Part shown: positions 1 through 11,560 of the stretch, piece after piece
Position numbering within the stretch: position 1 is the first letter of the stretch
Layout of the letters: each line of letters starts with the position of its first letter
NCBI GenBank assembly: GCA_028386065.3
Contig: JAKUCV010005740.1
Coordinates: 1 to 64,000 of the forward strand
DNA: 64,000 bases
Direction of reading: 5' to 3'
DNA from: Turnera subulata
Taxonomy: Eukaryota > Streptophyta > Magnoliopsida > Malpighiales > Passifloraceae
Notes under the pieces: generated by a model
Database searches by the model: none
Told to the model about the DNA's origin: nothing
What the model saw: only the letters and a program-made list of their open reading frames with translations
Position numbers and translations under genes: made by a program

Positions 1-199
1 TATTTAAGTCTTCCGCTGTGCAATGATTTCGCTATTATTGGGCCATTGGGCCGGATTTGTTACTTATGCTGCTTTTCTATTTTGGGCCGTTGGGCCGAGT
101 TATGGTTGTTTACACTGTATGCTAGGCCTTGTTGGGCTGGGTTGTCACAGTTCCGGCTTGTGTTTACTGTGTACAGTAAATACGGGTCGGGGCGTTTCA
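1..199. mobile_element. 3' end of a giant LTR (same family as 23484-27659)
   Basis: The stretch ends in GGGTCGGGGCGTTTCA and carries TTCCGCTGTGCAATGAT and TTGGGCCGGATTTGTTACTT upstream. The same order of blocks is found at the right end of the complete LTR at 23484-27659 (TTCCGCTGTGCTAAT, TTGGGCCGGATTTCTTG, GGTCGGGGTGTTTCA). The element starts outside the window. The likely 5-bp TSD on this side would be the five bases from 200, ATTTG, but its partner is not visible. Confidence 0.75.
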
Positions 200-2450
200 A
201 TTTGAGTTTGCTCTTTTGACCTGTAAACTTTTGTTACGGTTCACCTAATCTTATCAGTTTTAGTGATAACAATTTAATAGCTTATCTGATAAGATTATAA
301 TTTTTGTCAGGATTATTTTTTTAAAAGATAATATGAAGCTTATTAAATAAATAACTTTATCAGCTTTTATGATAAACATCTAGTAGTTATCAGTATTGTG
401 TTTTGGTTTATCATATTTCCTGATAAGAGTATAATTATTAAAACTAAAAGATAACATCATAATAAATATATATAATACCAATCTTGCGTGTGAATTTTCT
501 TTTCAACAATTTGGGTGTGATTTGAATTCTTTTTAAAAGAGTATAATAGATAAGGTTTCTCTGGGACAATTATGTTTGTCATTATAGCCAATCAAACTAC
601 ACCTACAACCCTCCACATGTCAATAATGGAAGACCGTAAAGCCTCCACATGGCAATAAAGCAAGACCTCAAAAATTCTATGTGTCAAAACCTGGTGAGGA
701 ATACAACTTTAAATATATATAATAGATTTATGGTTAGTTCCTGTAGCGGAAATGAATGGACATTGAGGTGTTAATTAAGGATCTGTGACAGTGACACATT
801 GATATTGGAAGCGACTCGAGCATTTTAACTACATTTTGGGAGCGGACAACTTTTCTAACTCAGAAGGTGGTGAGTAATATATGGAATATAGGATTCATAT
901 TGAGCGATTACAATTTTTTGGGCCTTTCATCTAAAATAAATAAACAGTACTGTCATCAAATATATTTTTGGGCATTTCCCTTACAAATAATTTGTTTGAA
1001 AAGCCTTTTTTCTACCTACACACGAAACAAGCGAAGGTTGTGAGCTGGTTTAACATCAATTCCTTTTACAGCGTACAAATGCACCTGGTTCGAACAAGGG
1101 TGCCTTGGCTATGGACAAAGCTCTTATGCCATCGCGCAGCGATTAAAAGAGGATACGGTTCCTTGGTAGTAGTGTAAACATACCGAGTTGAATGAGTATT
1201 GGCAAGCTCTACGTATTAAGGAAATGACCGAGTTCGATCGAGCTTTAAACTTTTGGCTCCAGCTCAACTAGGCTCGTTACAGTTTATTATCTTACCCGAA
1301 TATACATAGTTTTATACTCGTTAAAACTAGATTAAAACGAGTCGATTACAACTAAGTTCAAACAGACTCAAACTCAAACTCAATAAATCAATAAAACTAA
1401 GTTGAGTTTAAATTATCATGGAATTGATCTTAAATTACTAGTCAATAGCTTGACTCATTTACACCCTAGTCCTTGGAGCCCCCACTAATCCCACTGGAGT
1501 CACTGAATTTGCTTCAGTACGGTCTAATTCATGGTAATCTTGTTTTTTTCACCTAATCCTGTTTTCTAATGGGCCCTGATCGAATATATTGGTCTGGTTC
1601 TATATGGCAAGAAGTAGCTTGCACAAGAAAATCCCACATCAAAATTCAACACTGTGATGTGATCCACTCTAAGACAAGGGAGGTACCAAATTGAATGCTT
1701 ATAGAAAAGTTTCTAACATGCACCACTGACCACACAAATCATGCAAATTAAAGAAGAGACTGCTTTTTGTATTGACATCATTCTCGGAGTAGATCATATT
1801 GGAGACGTTATTGCACAGAAGCGGAAAGAGCATCCGACGTTGTTAAGAAAAGACAATGCATCCTAATTAATTATTGTTCATCTTCTATACCACTTCCTTC
1901 CGTCCGAATTTCATTTTCCCTTTAATGAGGGGTTAAGTCATTAATATTGATTCCTTGATTAGGAACGACATCCAATTTGCATTTGGAACCAACATAGACT
2001 TGGATTAATATGATGCAAGTCTACGTGTCACTTGTTGAAACTTAGGACCATTTTCTGAATCAAGAACACAAAAGAATGGTTCCAAACAAAAGTTTTCGGC
2101 TCCACTAAAATCAAGCTTTACTGAACACGAGAGGTTGACGGGCCGGTAAAATGTGGAAGACAAGCTTAATTGATTAAATCTGACAAAAGTAAAATTCCTG
2201 ATAAATAATAGAAAGCGTAGATAATGGGAAATTAATTTTTACTTGCTATATAATTGATACGATATTATATAGTAATTCAGAGCAAATTATAAAAAATGGA
2301 TGGAGCTCGACGTAGTATGCACTAGATTAATGGGAAAACTATGTCACATGAAACCCGGAAGACGTCACCCATATGAGCCAGTACAATAAAGCAGATAGCT
2401 TGTACATAAATAAAATAAAAAAAAAAAGGAAGACGACAAGCTCCTGCCTC
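200..2450. other. AT-rich intergenic DNA upstream of ILR1
   Basis: No convincing gene. The short open frames here have no recognisable product. 240-460 is rich in TTATC/GATAA words in both orientations. 600-690 holds two diverged copies of a block around CCTCCACATGTCAATAA / CCTCCACATGGCAATAA. The part closest to 2450 presumably holds the ILR1 promoter. Confidence 0.6.
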
Positions 2451-2459
2451 TTTAAATAA
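2451..2459 (+). promoter_or_regulatory. TATA-like box of ILR1
   Basis: TTTAAATAA lies 87 nt upstream of the ILR1 start codon, following an A-rich run and a short C-rich stretch. This spacing suits a TATA box with a 50-60 nt leader. The assignment rests on position and composition only. Confidence 0.35.
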
Positions 2460-2545
2460 TCCCCTCTGCCCCTCAAAGGTTAAACACTAAACAAAAGCAT
2501 TTGCATATAGCTTAAGATTAATTTAATTAAGACTGCATTTTCACA

Positions 2546-4702
2546 ATGGGAATACTCATCTTCTTAGTAGCATCATTGCTCTTATGCCACCAATCCGTGG
2601 CCTATGGAAGTTATCAAGAGGTGGGTCTGGATGTTCTGACTCGGGAGTTATTGGCATCAGCAAGAGAATCAGAGTTGTTTGAGTGGGTGAGAGGGATCAG
2701 GAGGAAGATTCATGAGTATCCAGAGCTGGGTTTCGAGGAGCTCAGAACCAGTGAGATTATCAGGTCTGAGCTTGATTCCCTTGGTATCCCCTACAAGTGG
2801 CCTGTTGCCAAGACCGGTGTAGTAGCTTCCATTGGGTCTGGTCAAGGCCCTGTTTTTGCTCTCAGAGCAGACATGGATGCACTTCCTCTCCAGGTTCTTC
2901 CTCTCTCTTCCTCCCTTTTTAGTTGTAAAAAACACACATATATTGACAATGGACGATTTCATGCGCTAAAGTATATATATGCGTTAATTTCTGTAGTTGA
3001 CAAAATTACAACTTTCCAAGGTTTGACTTGTATTTACTGATTTGAAACGACAATAACAAATTGCACAGGAAGAAGTGGAATGGGAGCACAAGAGCAAGGT
3101 TGATGGTAAGATGCACGCCTGTGGTCATGATACTCATGTGGCAATGCTACTTGGAGCGGCTAAGTTACTGCATGCTAAAAGGGACCAACTCAAGGTAACA
3201 TTATATATCAAATCTTTCTCTAATTTTGCTTATTATTTATAATGCAATGACTCTTTTGATTCTTATACAAAATACAAATGAAGGGTACTGTGAAGCTAGT
3301 CTTCCAGCCTGGAGAAGAAGGCTATGCGGGTGCTTACCATATGTTACAGGACGGTTGTCTTGATGATGTAAGCGCTATCCTGAGCATACATGTCATTCCA
3401 TCTCTCCCAGTTGGTGCCATTGCTTCAAGGCCTGGTCCAATGCTTGCTGGTGTTGGGATCTTCTCGGCTACCATTCAAGGCATAGGCGCACACGCATCAT
3501 CCCCACATTTGGCCAGGGACCCTATTCTTGTGGCTTCCTCTGCAGTTGTCAATCTCCAACAAATTGTATCTCGTGAGACCGATCCTCTTGAGGCCGCGGT
3601 AACAATAATCTTTTTTCTCTCTTCATTCAGTACTCAAGTAATTAACTCATTTCATGATCTGAGGACTGTGAACATATATATAATACATGGATGGAAACTG
3701 GCTTTATTTTAGGATCAATATTCCTAAGACTCGACACATAATCACAGATCCTAGCGGACAAATGCAAGTTGACCCCCAATCAATGAAACTCACTCTTAAT
3801 TCTCCGTAGTCTGCTATTGTACTTTAAGTAACCAAACTGTTCACTTGCGTTCTAAATTCATTATGAAGGTGAAAGTTGCAAAGAGAACGAAAATTTAGTA
3901 AGTCGATCTTGTCATATTAGAATCTGGAAAAGATGCATGAGCTTCCGGTGTCAACGACATCTATCTACCAGCATCTAAATATTGATGGACTAGTTTTATT
4001 TCTTTATATATATTGGGTCTTGTAGGTGGTAACAGTTGGGTACTTGGAAGGAGGCAAGGCACATAATATAATTCCAGAATCTGCTAGATTTGGAGGAACT
4101 TACAGGAGTATGACGATGGAAGGTCTCACTTACCTCCAGAAAAGGATTAAAGAGGTAAAAAAACATGAATTGATTCAGTAAATATTTTGTGCCGATCCCT
4201 GTGTGGTTCCCATTTCAGTTAAAATGAAATATCAGATTAAGTAAAACACATTTGATGACGTACGTGTGAGTTGCAGATCATTGAGACCAATGCAGCAGTG
4301 CATCGGTGTAATGCCACAGTGGACTTTATGGAGGAGAGGCACATGCCACATCCCCCAACGGTAAATAATGAAAAACTGTATAATCATGCGAAGAAGGTTG
4401 GGGAGACGTTACTTGGAAAGTCCAAAGTGGAGCTGTTCCCAGTGACTCTAGGAGCAGAGGATTTCAGCTTCTTCTCACAAAAGATGCGAGCAGCTATATT
4501 TGTTATTGGGACAAAGAATGAGACCCTCAAAGCGGATCAGCCTCTTCATTCACCCTACTTTTTCATTGATGAGGAGGCTCTTTCAGTTGGCACAGCCTTT
4601 AATGCTGCTGTTGCAATCTCATACTTGGATAGCCAGGCCCAGCTCGTTCCTTGTGAAGGAACTGATCAATCAGTTTCAGCTTTCGAAACAAAGATCGTTT
4701 AG
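2546..4702 (+). CDS. ILR1: IAA-amino acid hydrolase, ILR1 type (5 exons)
   Basis: M20/amidohydrolase-family metallopeptidase that releases free auxin from IAA-amino acid conjugates, normally in the ER lumen. Exons by GT-AG splicing in frame: 2546-2893, 3069-3194, 3284-3598, 4026-4154, 4277-4702, giving 447 residues, the usual family length. Residues 1-19 form a hydrophobic signal peptide. Expected metal ligands are present: Cys134 and His136 in HACGHDTH, Glu169/Glu170 in QPGEEG, His194 in SIHVIP, and His397 in [16 protein letters not shown] and the lid-domain [10 protein letters not shown] are also typical. All introns are phase 0 and short (175, 89, 427, 122 bp). The start is the first ATG and directly precedes the signal peptide. 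The C-terminus (ETKIV) lacks a KDEL/HDEL-type ER-retention signal; ILR1 itself may also lack one. Similarity is closest to Arabidopsis ILR1 rather than ILL1/ILL2, judged from remembered sequences. Confidence 0.93.
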
Positions 4703-5781
4703 GGGAAGAGGGTAGGGAAAACTTACTAGTTGCAAAATGCATATGTTATGTTAGCTTTCTGTTAAAGATGCACGGTTTTTGAACTACAAAGAAGAATTAA
4801 TAAGGCAAAACACCATGCAATGCTACTCGGGGTTTAATTAGCATCTAGCAGTTGTAGATGGTTCATTCAAAAGCAACCAGTAATTGTAGAGCTTTGGCAG
4901 TCAGCTAGAAAGGCCCATATTGACTATTGCTACCAGGAAGCATAAGATATCACAATTCAAGATTATAAGTTAGTTTCGTGAAGCTCAGCTTAGATGAACA
5001 AGTTGGCATATATAAATAATAACAATTGAAGAAATGCAAAAGAATCACGAAAACAGACCAGGGTGCAGGCTGTTCGTGAGCTTCCCCTAAAAAACAGAAA
5101 CAGTAAAAAGAAAACAAGACGATCATAACTGTAAACCCTGCAGCCCGAGTACCGCGTTAAAAAGTTATGGTGCCAAAAGAAATGAGAATAGATCACCCTT
5201 CGCTGCTTCTGGAAGAATTATAGATGAGACAATATAAATACGCTAGTTGGCAGCACTACATATTGCATTCAGGAAGGTAAAGAAAACATTTCACGATTTC
5301 ACAGAGCAGCATTGTACGTACTATGGTATAAAAAGAATATTGAAGTCCTGAATACACTTCGGTCCTGATTTGGACAAAAGAGTGATTTAACCATTAAAAT
5401 TTGAATGGCATATTTGGATCATTGCCACATATTTCCAAGCCGCATCGCCCCAGCATAACAACGCAGCGCAACGCCATATTTGCAATATAAAGCTCAGATG
5501 GCCCGAGGTGGAATTTATACATAGGAGCTAGAAAGCTTCTAAAATTAGAACCCAGCATTTTTCAGAAGTTTTCAAAACTGAAGAGCCAACAGATTTTCAG
5601 CCACCATGCTCCTCAACCAACCTTCAGTCATAAACAACCTGCCATACTTCCTGCATATGCGATCTGCTGATGTCGGCAGACATGAGTTCACACCGTAAAG
5701 TATTGAAAGCTTGCGATATTTGTACTCAAAACTGTTTCGATGGATTAATCGAGGAGACACCAAGAATTTCAGCCTTCCATG
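4703..5781. other. Convergent 3' regions of ILR1 and the PPR gene
   Basis: No coding sequence recognised. An AATAAG near 4798 could serve ILR1 polyadenylation, and 5572-5781 probably belongs to the PPR gene's 3' untranslated region because the two genes are convergent here. No repeat or mobile element was recognised. Confidence 0.5.
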
Positions 5782-7416
5782 TCATACCCAACAGCGACCG
5801 GGTATTTTTCTGATCCCTCTCTCCTTCATTTTGTCCCTAACAATAGAGACATCCAACCACTGATTTGCTGCAGCATAGATGTCAGACATCAGAACATAAT
5901 TAGCAGCATTTAGGGGTTCAATCTCATTCAATCGACTAGCGGCCACTTTTCCTAGCTCAACATCACCATATAGCTTACAAGCTGCAAGAAGAGCACCCCA
6001 TGCACAAGCATGATGAGACTCCACTGGCATCGACTTCAGAACCTCATAAGCAGCTCTTAGCTGCCCTGCACGGCTAAGAAGATCAACAATGCATGCATAG
6101 TGGTCAGGAGAGGGATCAATAAAGTAGTAGTTCTTCATTGTTTCAAAATAGTGGAAACCCTCCTCGACAAGCCCTCCTCGGAAACAGGCTGTTAAGATGA
6201 CAGTAAATGCCACTCCATCTGGGATTATCCCCTCATCTACCATTCTATCAAACAACCTAACGGCTTCATTGCCCCGTCCGTGAACAGATAATCCTTGTAT
6301 CATGGAACAGTATGAGATTAGGTTCCGACCGGGCATTCCTTCGAACAATGTTGTTGCTCTATCCATGTTCCCACACTTAGCATTCATATGAATAAGGGCC
6401 GCAACAACATGATCTTGTTTGCAATCAACAGAACTACGGCTCAAATAGCCATCAACCCATTTTGCCAACTCCAAGTTGCCCATTTGAGAACAGGCCGACA
6501 TCAAACTCACCATTATAAACTCATCCGGCTCCACATTCGAAGACTCCATCTCAATAAACATCGTCACAGCTTCATTAGGCTGCCCGTTCTGAGCATAGCC
6601 GGATATCAACGCAGACCACGCAACAATGTCTTTCTCCGGAGCTTCTTCAAACAAAGCCCTCGCCGACGCCATGTCCCCTTGTTTCGCGTACCCATCGATC
6701 ATAGCCGTATACGACACAACATCTCTCTGGGGCATTTCATCGAACATCTTCCTAGCTTCCCTCAAATTCCCTGCTTTCAACAGGCCGCCCATCAAAGCGT
6801 TCCACGACGTCGAGTTCCTCTCCGGCATTGCATCAAACACCCGCTTCGCAGAATCCAAGTCCCCGGCATTCACGTACCCAACAACCATCGCCGTCCAAGA
6901 AACGACATTCCTCTCGGTCATTTCATCAAACACTCTCCGGGCGCACAAGATCAGGCCACATTTGCCATAAAAATCAACCAAGCTCGAGCCAATGTAGACA
7001 TCCTCGAGGAACCCAGATTTGAGGGCCAACCCATGAACAGCCAGGCCCTCCTTGAGCCTGCATTGGTTGGAGCAGGACTTGAGGACCGAAGGGTAGGTGT
7101 AGTTATCGGGGGAAGCGGAGGGGCTGCGCATGAGGCGAAGGAAGAGGGAGAAGGTATGGGGGAAATGGGATTTTCGGGAGAAGGCTTTGAGGAGGGCGTT
7201 GTAGAGGAGGGTGGAGGGAGAGGAGAGGGTGTTGAAGAGGGAAGCGGAGTAAGGGAGGGAAGAGGAGAGGGAGAGGAAGTGAGAGATGATGAAGTGGTCT
7301 TGGTGGAGGCCCTTGCGGATTATGTGGGCGTGGAGTTGGTGGAGATGGAGAAGGTTCTTGCACGACTTGATGAGGCTTGGGATTGATGGGATGGAGTAGT
7401 GTGGCTTTGCAGGCAT
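5782..7416 (-). CDS. Pentatricopeptide repeat protein, PLS-E class (At5g37570-like)
   Basis: Intronless 544-residue PPR protein, as most plant PPR genes are. PPR proteins bind organellar RNA base by base; PLS-class members usually act in C-to-U editing. About residues 25-110 are the variable N-terminal region. From roughly 100 to 470 there are successive P, L and S motifs, e.g. VFDEMTERNVVSWTAMVVGY, MFDEMPQRDVVSYTAMIDGY and SALISGYAQNGQPNEA. An E-type tail follows (SMPVESHHACAWGALLAACK, YVLMSDIYAAANQWLDV) and the protein stops at IRKIPGRCWV. No DYW deaminase domain is present, so an editing role would need a partner supplying it. Order and wording match Arabidopsis At5g37570 (about 550 residues) well. 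Mitochondrial or plastid targeting is expected but not evident by eye. The start is the first ATG of the frame. It diverges from the 64-residue gene at 7704. Confidence 0.92.
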   Translation of the reverse strand: MPAKPHYSIPSIPSLIKSCKNLLHLHQLHAHIIRKGLHQDHFIISHFLSLSSSLPYSASLFNTLSSPSTLLYNALLKAFSRKSHFPHTFSLFLRLMRSPSASPDNYTYPSVLKSCSNQCRLKEGLAVHGLALKSGFLEDVYIGSSLVDFYGKCGLILCARRVFDEMTERNVVSWTAMVVGYVNAGDLDSAKRVFDAMPERNSTSWNALMGGLLKAGNLREARKMFDEMPQRDVVSYTAMIDGYAKQGDMASARALFEEAPEKDIVAWSALISGYAQNGQPNEAVTMFIEMESSNVEPDEFIMVSLMSACSQMGNLELAKWVDGYLSRSSVDCKQDHVVAALIHMNAKCGNMDRATTLFEGMPGRNLISYCSMIQGLSVHGRGNEAVRLFDRMVDEGIIPDGVAFTVILTACFRGGLVEEGFHYFETMKNYYFIDPSPDHYACIVDLLSRAGQLRAAYEVLKSMPVESHHACAWGALLAACKLYGDVELGKVAASRLNEIEPLNAANYVLMSDIYAAANQWLDVSIVRDKMKERGIRKIPGRCWV

Positions 7417-7703
7417 GGATTTGTTAGCTCAAATGCATCTTCTTCTTCTTCTTCTTCTTCTTCTTGCATCTTTCTTTGTTGTTGCTGTTGGTTCCCCCCA
7501 AGAAATAGAAACGACACATCACACGCGCAGCGGCGCCATTTTCGACCTAGAATATTAGCGTTATAAAATGGATATATATATATAGGAGAGAGAGAGGGAG
7601 AGAGAGGCGCTCCGGCTCGGCCCATTACGCATACAAATAGTCAAATATACAGCCATCTTTCTACGACCCCAGTAGTCCTGAGAATCGATTCAAGAGAGAG
7701 GGG
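7417..7703. promoter_or_regulatory. Shared bidirectional promoter region, with (CTT)n tract
   Basis: 287 bp separate the divergent start codons of the PPR gene and the small protein gene, so both promoters must overlap here. 7438-7465 is a perfect CTT microsatellite lying in the presumed PPR leader. A short TA tract (7570-7583) and a GA tract (7585-7606) lie on the other side. No clear TATA box was seen for either gene. Confidence 0.55.
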
Positions 7704-7898
7704 ATGGGGATATGGTCGTCTTACCCACCGACGAGGAGACAAGTAGGGGTGACGATAGGGTTAGTGATGATGGGTGCTTCCATGTCTGCCTACGGAGCTT
7801 ACCTCTCCTTCGCTAATATTGCGCCGCAACAGGCCCGCGCCAAAGCCCGCAGCGATCTCCTCAGAGCCCGGCTTCGAAAGATGCTCGATTCTGATTAA
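7704..7898 (+). CDS. Small single-membrane-span plant protein, function unknown
   Basis: 64 residues. A basic, Arg-containing N-terminus (YPPTRRQ) precedes one hydrophobic segment (about residues 14-36, VGVTIGLVMMGASMSAYGAY), followed by a very basic C-terminal helix (QQARAKARSDLLRARLRKML). This is the layout of a small tail- or inner-membrane-anchored organellar protein. The frame opens at a purine-rich ATG context, uses GC-rich coding-like codons unlike its surroundings, and is not a shadow of another frame. I believe similar short proteins are conserved in eudicots, but I cannot name a family or function. It shares its 5' flank with the PPR gene. Confidence 0.7.
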   Translation: MGIWSSYPPTRRQVGVTIGLVMMGASMSAYGAYLSFANIAPQQARAKARSDLLRARLRKMLDSD

Positions 7899-8660
7899 TT
7901 ACTGTGTTTCCTCCTGTTCCTCCTTTTCCTCTCATGTTTATGTTTCATATCAGGGTATTATTTATTACTCAAGTTAAACTCTTCCAATGAAGTGCTCAAA
8001 ATTCATATTAACAAAATGTCCTTGTTGCTTAGGTGTATTATTTTCTGCTCTAATTAATTGGCACTCAACATGCTTCTTTCTTTCTTTCTTTGCCTGCCTC
8101 TCATTACCTCACTCCAAGAACATATATATTATTCTCCTATTCCAGTTTAACGCTTTTCTTTAATTGCTATGAAAACAGTGTCAATCCATGGAAGAAAAAC
8201 TGAGCTTCTTGGTCTTGTCTGCTGTCACAAGGTTTAGAAGGCAGATCGTACACTGAAATTAACCATGCCTTCCTGTAAAAACTTAATTCAGAGCTAGCTG
8301 TAATAGGACAAGTGTTGATTTGAAACTAGACAAAGATTCCCCATCAAGTAGCCTATTACAGTATTCCTCAAAATCGAAATTCAAAGCCCTGCGAAAAAAA
8401 AAAAAAAAGAGACACTATTGCATCTCATCCTTTTTATGAAACTGAAACTTTGCTTTGCAAGCCCCATTTTGAGCAACATTTGAGCCTTGACCGAGTGAGG
8501 ATGAATGGTTCGATCTGAGAAGACCTTACCCACCGTAAACATTTTGGTTTCCAACAACATTTCTCACAATCACCTCCCGGCAGGGAGGGCTCACGTTGAC
8601 CACAAATCAACCCTTCCATAACTAACCTCACTCACAGCACTAATGAAAGGGAGCTAGACC
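7899..8660. other. Intergenic DNA
   Basis: Presumed 3' region of the small gene followed by unassigned sequence. An A-run interrupts 8395-8408. The 65-residue minus-strand frame at 8434-8631 has no recognisable domain. No transposon end could be defined. Confidence 0.45.
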
Positions 8661-9049
8661 TCTGATAAGAGATAGCAATCCTTATCATGATTAGGTTGCA
8701 CTTAGTATAGATGTTTCTCTATTGTAAAATCTGTCTCTTATAGTTCGTATCTTATCGTGTAAACTACTTATATACATTATTAATATATAGCACACGGTAA
8801 CCAGAGGGATCATTCCTGATTACAATTCTTTTATAATAGCAGCGGAGCAGGTTGCTATTATTATGTGAACCAGTTTAATTTCAACCCTTTCTTCTTCTTC
8901 TTCTTCTTCTGACACTACAAGCTCTTCTTCCAATTCTTTTCAAGCTAGTCACCCTCCTTCCACCATAACACTATCAATAAGACCCACATACCCCTTCAAT
9001 ACACACATAAGCATAGGTGCTTCAAAGAATTTTCTCTTTCTAAACTTAG
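8661..9049 (+). mobile_element. Copia-type LTR, PBS and gag leader fragment
   Basis: About 175 bp of LTR-like sequence ends just before TAGCAGCGGAGCAGG (8837-8851). That resembles the PBS (TGGTAGCGGAGCAGG) of the Copia elements at 33407 and 52708. The following 200 bp has a CTT tract and Ser-rich frames like those opening their gag genes. The fragment then stops where a Tat-type LTR begins, at about 9050. The left LTR edge is uncertain. Confidence 0.55.
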
Positions 9050-11560
9050 GAGCCCTTGTAAGGGCTGAGATTTTGGAGAAATCTCGTGGAGAGGAGTAGC
9101 AAAAAGGTAACAGCGAGAGGAGAGCAAGAGAAGGGCAAGAAGGAGGCGGATTGAAGCAAATTGGTGGAGCAAACACGTGATTCCCGAGAGGAAGGTTCCA
9201 ACAGGAGCACTCCCGAAAGAATCGCAATATCTGGAGCTGTAGTTGTCGGTTTGCAGTGATGTTGGTGTTCCTGGAAAGCTGAGAAAGAGATCTACAAGTT
9301 TGCTGCTGACGTCAGATGCAGATTCGGCCTCCTTCTGCACCGAATTTTCGCTAAAAATCGGGCCAAGATTCTATTAAGAAGTGGTAAGCACATAGGAGAT
9401 AGAAGAGGGCTTCAAGAGGTAACTCGATCCGATTGTCTTGCTGATTGATTGCTGTTAACGTGTTGTTTTGATGATTATGATAATGGCGTCATTAATTTGT
9501 GATACATGTAAGAACTACGTGAGCTTTAAAATCCATGATAGGGGGTATGTAGATATATAGTTTCTAGTGGTTTGAAACGCAAGCTCAATCTTATTTTATT
9601 TTCTGTTTTGTTTTTAATTTTACATTGTTGTGTTTGTTGCATGAGGCATGTATTGATCGTCAATTGCATATAATTTCGTCCCAACATGGATGAGTGTCTA
9701 ACACCTTCCCATCCATGGCGAATCCCCGGGCCCACATCTTTGGATCGTTGATTAAGTTTCCTTAAGGAATCATTTGTTGCCTAAACTAGGGTTTTCCCTA
9801 AATTTTTCCCTGCAATAAAATTCGGGCGGTAACTCCAAAGATGTGGATGACGGTTAAGAAGAAGGTGTAAGAATAAGGCAAAGAGGCCTAATGAATTTTG
9901 GGTCTTGTCCTCATAGTTAGCGACTCCGCTGGGGACATAGAGGATTCAAGAAATTATGTGCAATCGCTGATCATTACATGTCTTTTTGTTTGTCATATGC
10001 GTGCCTTGCATTCATTCGAATTCTGTGAAGCTTCTACTTTAAAAGGGTAAGGGAATCCTAGACCGTTGCATACCGTCCTACAGGGTTAATGGCTAGAGTG
10101 AACCTATTTCTCATTGTTTAGCAATGATAGGGGTTAATAGGCCATTGACCTCAAGCGACGTCCTACATCACATGTGAATAGGCCAAGCTATCCCTTAGCG
10201 AGGGTTCTTTGGCCCCCCAACCAGCTGCATACCCTGAACATCTCATGCATAATGAATCAATACGTGGTACCTTTACTTTGTGTGATCTTCGTTCTAGTGT
10301 TTTATGTTTCGATAAATCCAAAAAATTAGAAAAGAGTATAGTCCCAAAAAAAAATTTCGCTGGGCCCGCCGTGCTAACTCTGCATATGGTACAATATTGT
10401 GTGGTATAAGTTGACGAGTCTAGTAAACACACTCTAGGGATATAAGTCTATATATGAGCGTTAACAATGGTTTTTGGTGTTGTGTCCCTAGTTGTCGATC
10501 TACCTTGTTTTAGGAATCTATAATTGCATACATCGAACATTGCATCGCATGTTTTTCAAATAAGTAGAACTCGAGCCGAGGTGTGTCATTTCTTTAAGAA
10601 AAATTTTCGTCTTCTTAACTGTGGATCTTCAAAAGAAAAAGAAGGAGAATTTTTTTCTTTTTTTACAAAAAAAAAATAAGATGAGAAGATTGTTTTGCGA
10701 GTCTATTCCATTCCGTTTTCATATATTTCGAGGAAAAAAAGCTTAAGTCTAGGATTTCCAGTGACCATGAACTTTATCCATAGAGATTTATCCCCGTAGG
10801 ACGCCATGAGTAAGTAATGCCCTAGTTGAAAGGAGATGATGAAGACATTGGAAATCGTGGATGTATCTTAAGGGAATGATTATGAGGAGATGATTAGGTT
10901 GAAGGTGAGTCGAGCTAACGCGCCAAGTTGAGAAACTAAGTGGATTAGCCGAGTCGAGTTGAGGTGCCAAGTGGAGGAGTCGAGTTAAAGAACCGAATTA
11001 AACAGCCAAGTTGGGAAGCTAAGGAGCCGATATGTGAAGCCGAGCCGAGCCGGTATACAAGCTGAGATAATTCCAAGGGGCTTTCTCATGGGAAGAGATG
11101 TATTTTTCGGGAAAGACAATGAAGAAGAACACGAGAAGAGGATGAGATGAGATGAGGTACGATGAGGGGACGAGGAATGAGGAGAGTTGGTGTTTAGGCC
11201 TTCTCGTGAGAGGAGATGTAAGTCCCAATATTTTAGAAAAATGAGGCAAAATGATGAGATGACTTTGGACCTCCTCATGAGAGGAGATGTAAGTCTTAGA
11301 TTTTTGGAAGCAAGAAATATCGATGGGGAATGACGATGAAGAGGACGATGGAAGCAATGATGGAGGTGGCTGTGATGAGATGGCGATAACGAGGAGGTGA
11401 TGAGACGGGGCAATAAAAGGTGATGAATTTCAAGGAGTGGACAAGAAGTCGACTACAGACCATAGACCGAATTGCTAAGTGTGGATAGAAGACAGCCAAA
11501 AGTTAGGAGAGGCGGAATAATTGATCTGTAAAGGCCGGAAGTTGAGTCGAGTCGAGGGAA
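9050..11560 (+). mobile_element. Tat/Ogre-type gypsy fragment: LTR end, PBS, leader
   Basis: The LTR ends at about 9913 (TCCTCA). TAGCGACTCCGCTGGGGA (9918-9935) then matches the tRNA-Arg-type PBS known from Ogre/Tat Ty3-gypsy elements. The leader at 10020-10260 matches the leader at 57250-57510 of the second Tat fragment, including CTCATGCATAAT and ATCCCTTAGCG. 10900-11560 is purine-rich with diverged direct repeats (e.g. GAGAGGAGATGTAAGTC around 11211 and 11280). No gag or pol frame survives. The left and right limits are approximate. Confidence 0.7.
10985..11413. repeat. Diverged purine-rich direct repeats in the Tat leader
   Basis: CTTCTCGTGAGAGGAGATGT, CTCCTCATGAGAGGAGATGT and CTTTCTCATGGGAAGAGATG recur at roughly 65-130 bp spacing. 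They are separated by AAGTC...TTTT.G and GAGATGA-rich stretches. The long open frames on the minus strand here are low-complexity by-products. Confidence 0.55.

Noticed and set aside
6388..7386. 332-codon plus-strand open frame
   Set aside because: It is antisense to the PPR gene, Arg/His-rich and then Gly/Glu-rich, with no domain. It is a shadow of the real minus-strand frame.
7320..7625. 101-codon minus-strand frame with a poly-Glu run
   Set aside because: The Glu run is the CTT microsatellite in the PPR leader, and the frame overlaps the PPR start in another frame.
10985..11413. Overlapping long minus-strand frames (112 and 142 codons)
   Set aside because: Both come from the same purine-rich direct repeats in the Tat leader; Ser/His/Leu-rich with no domain.
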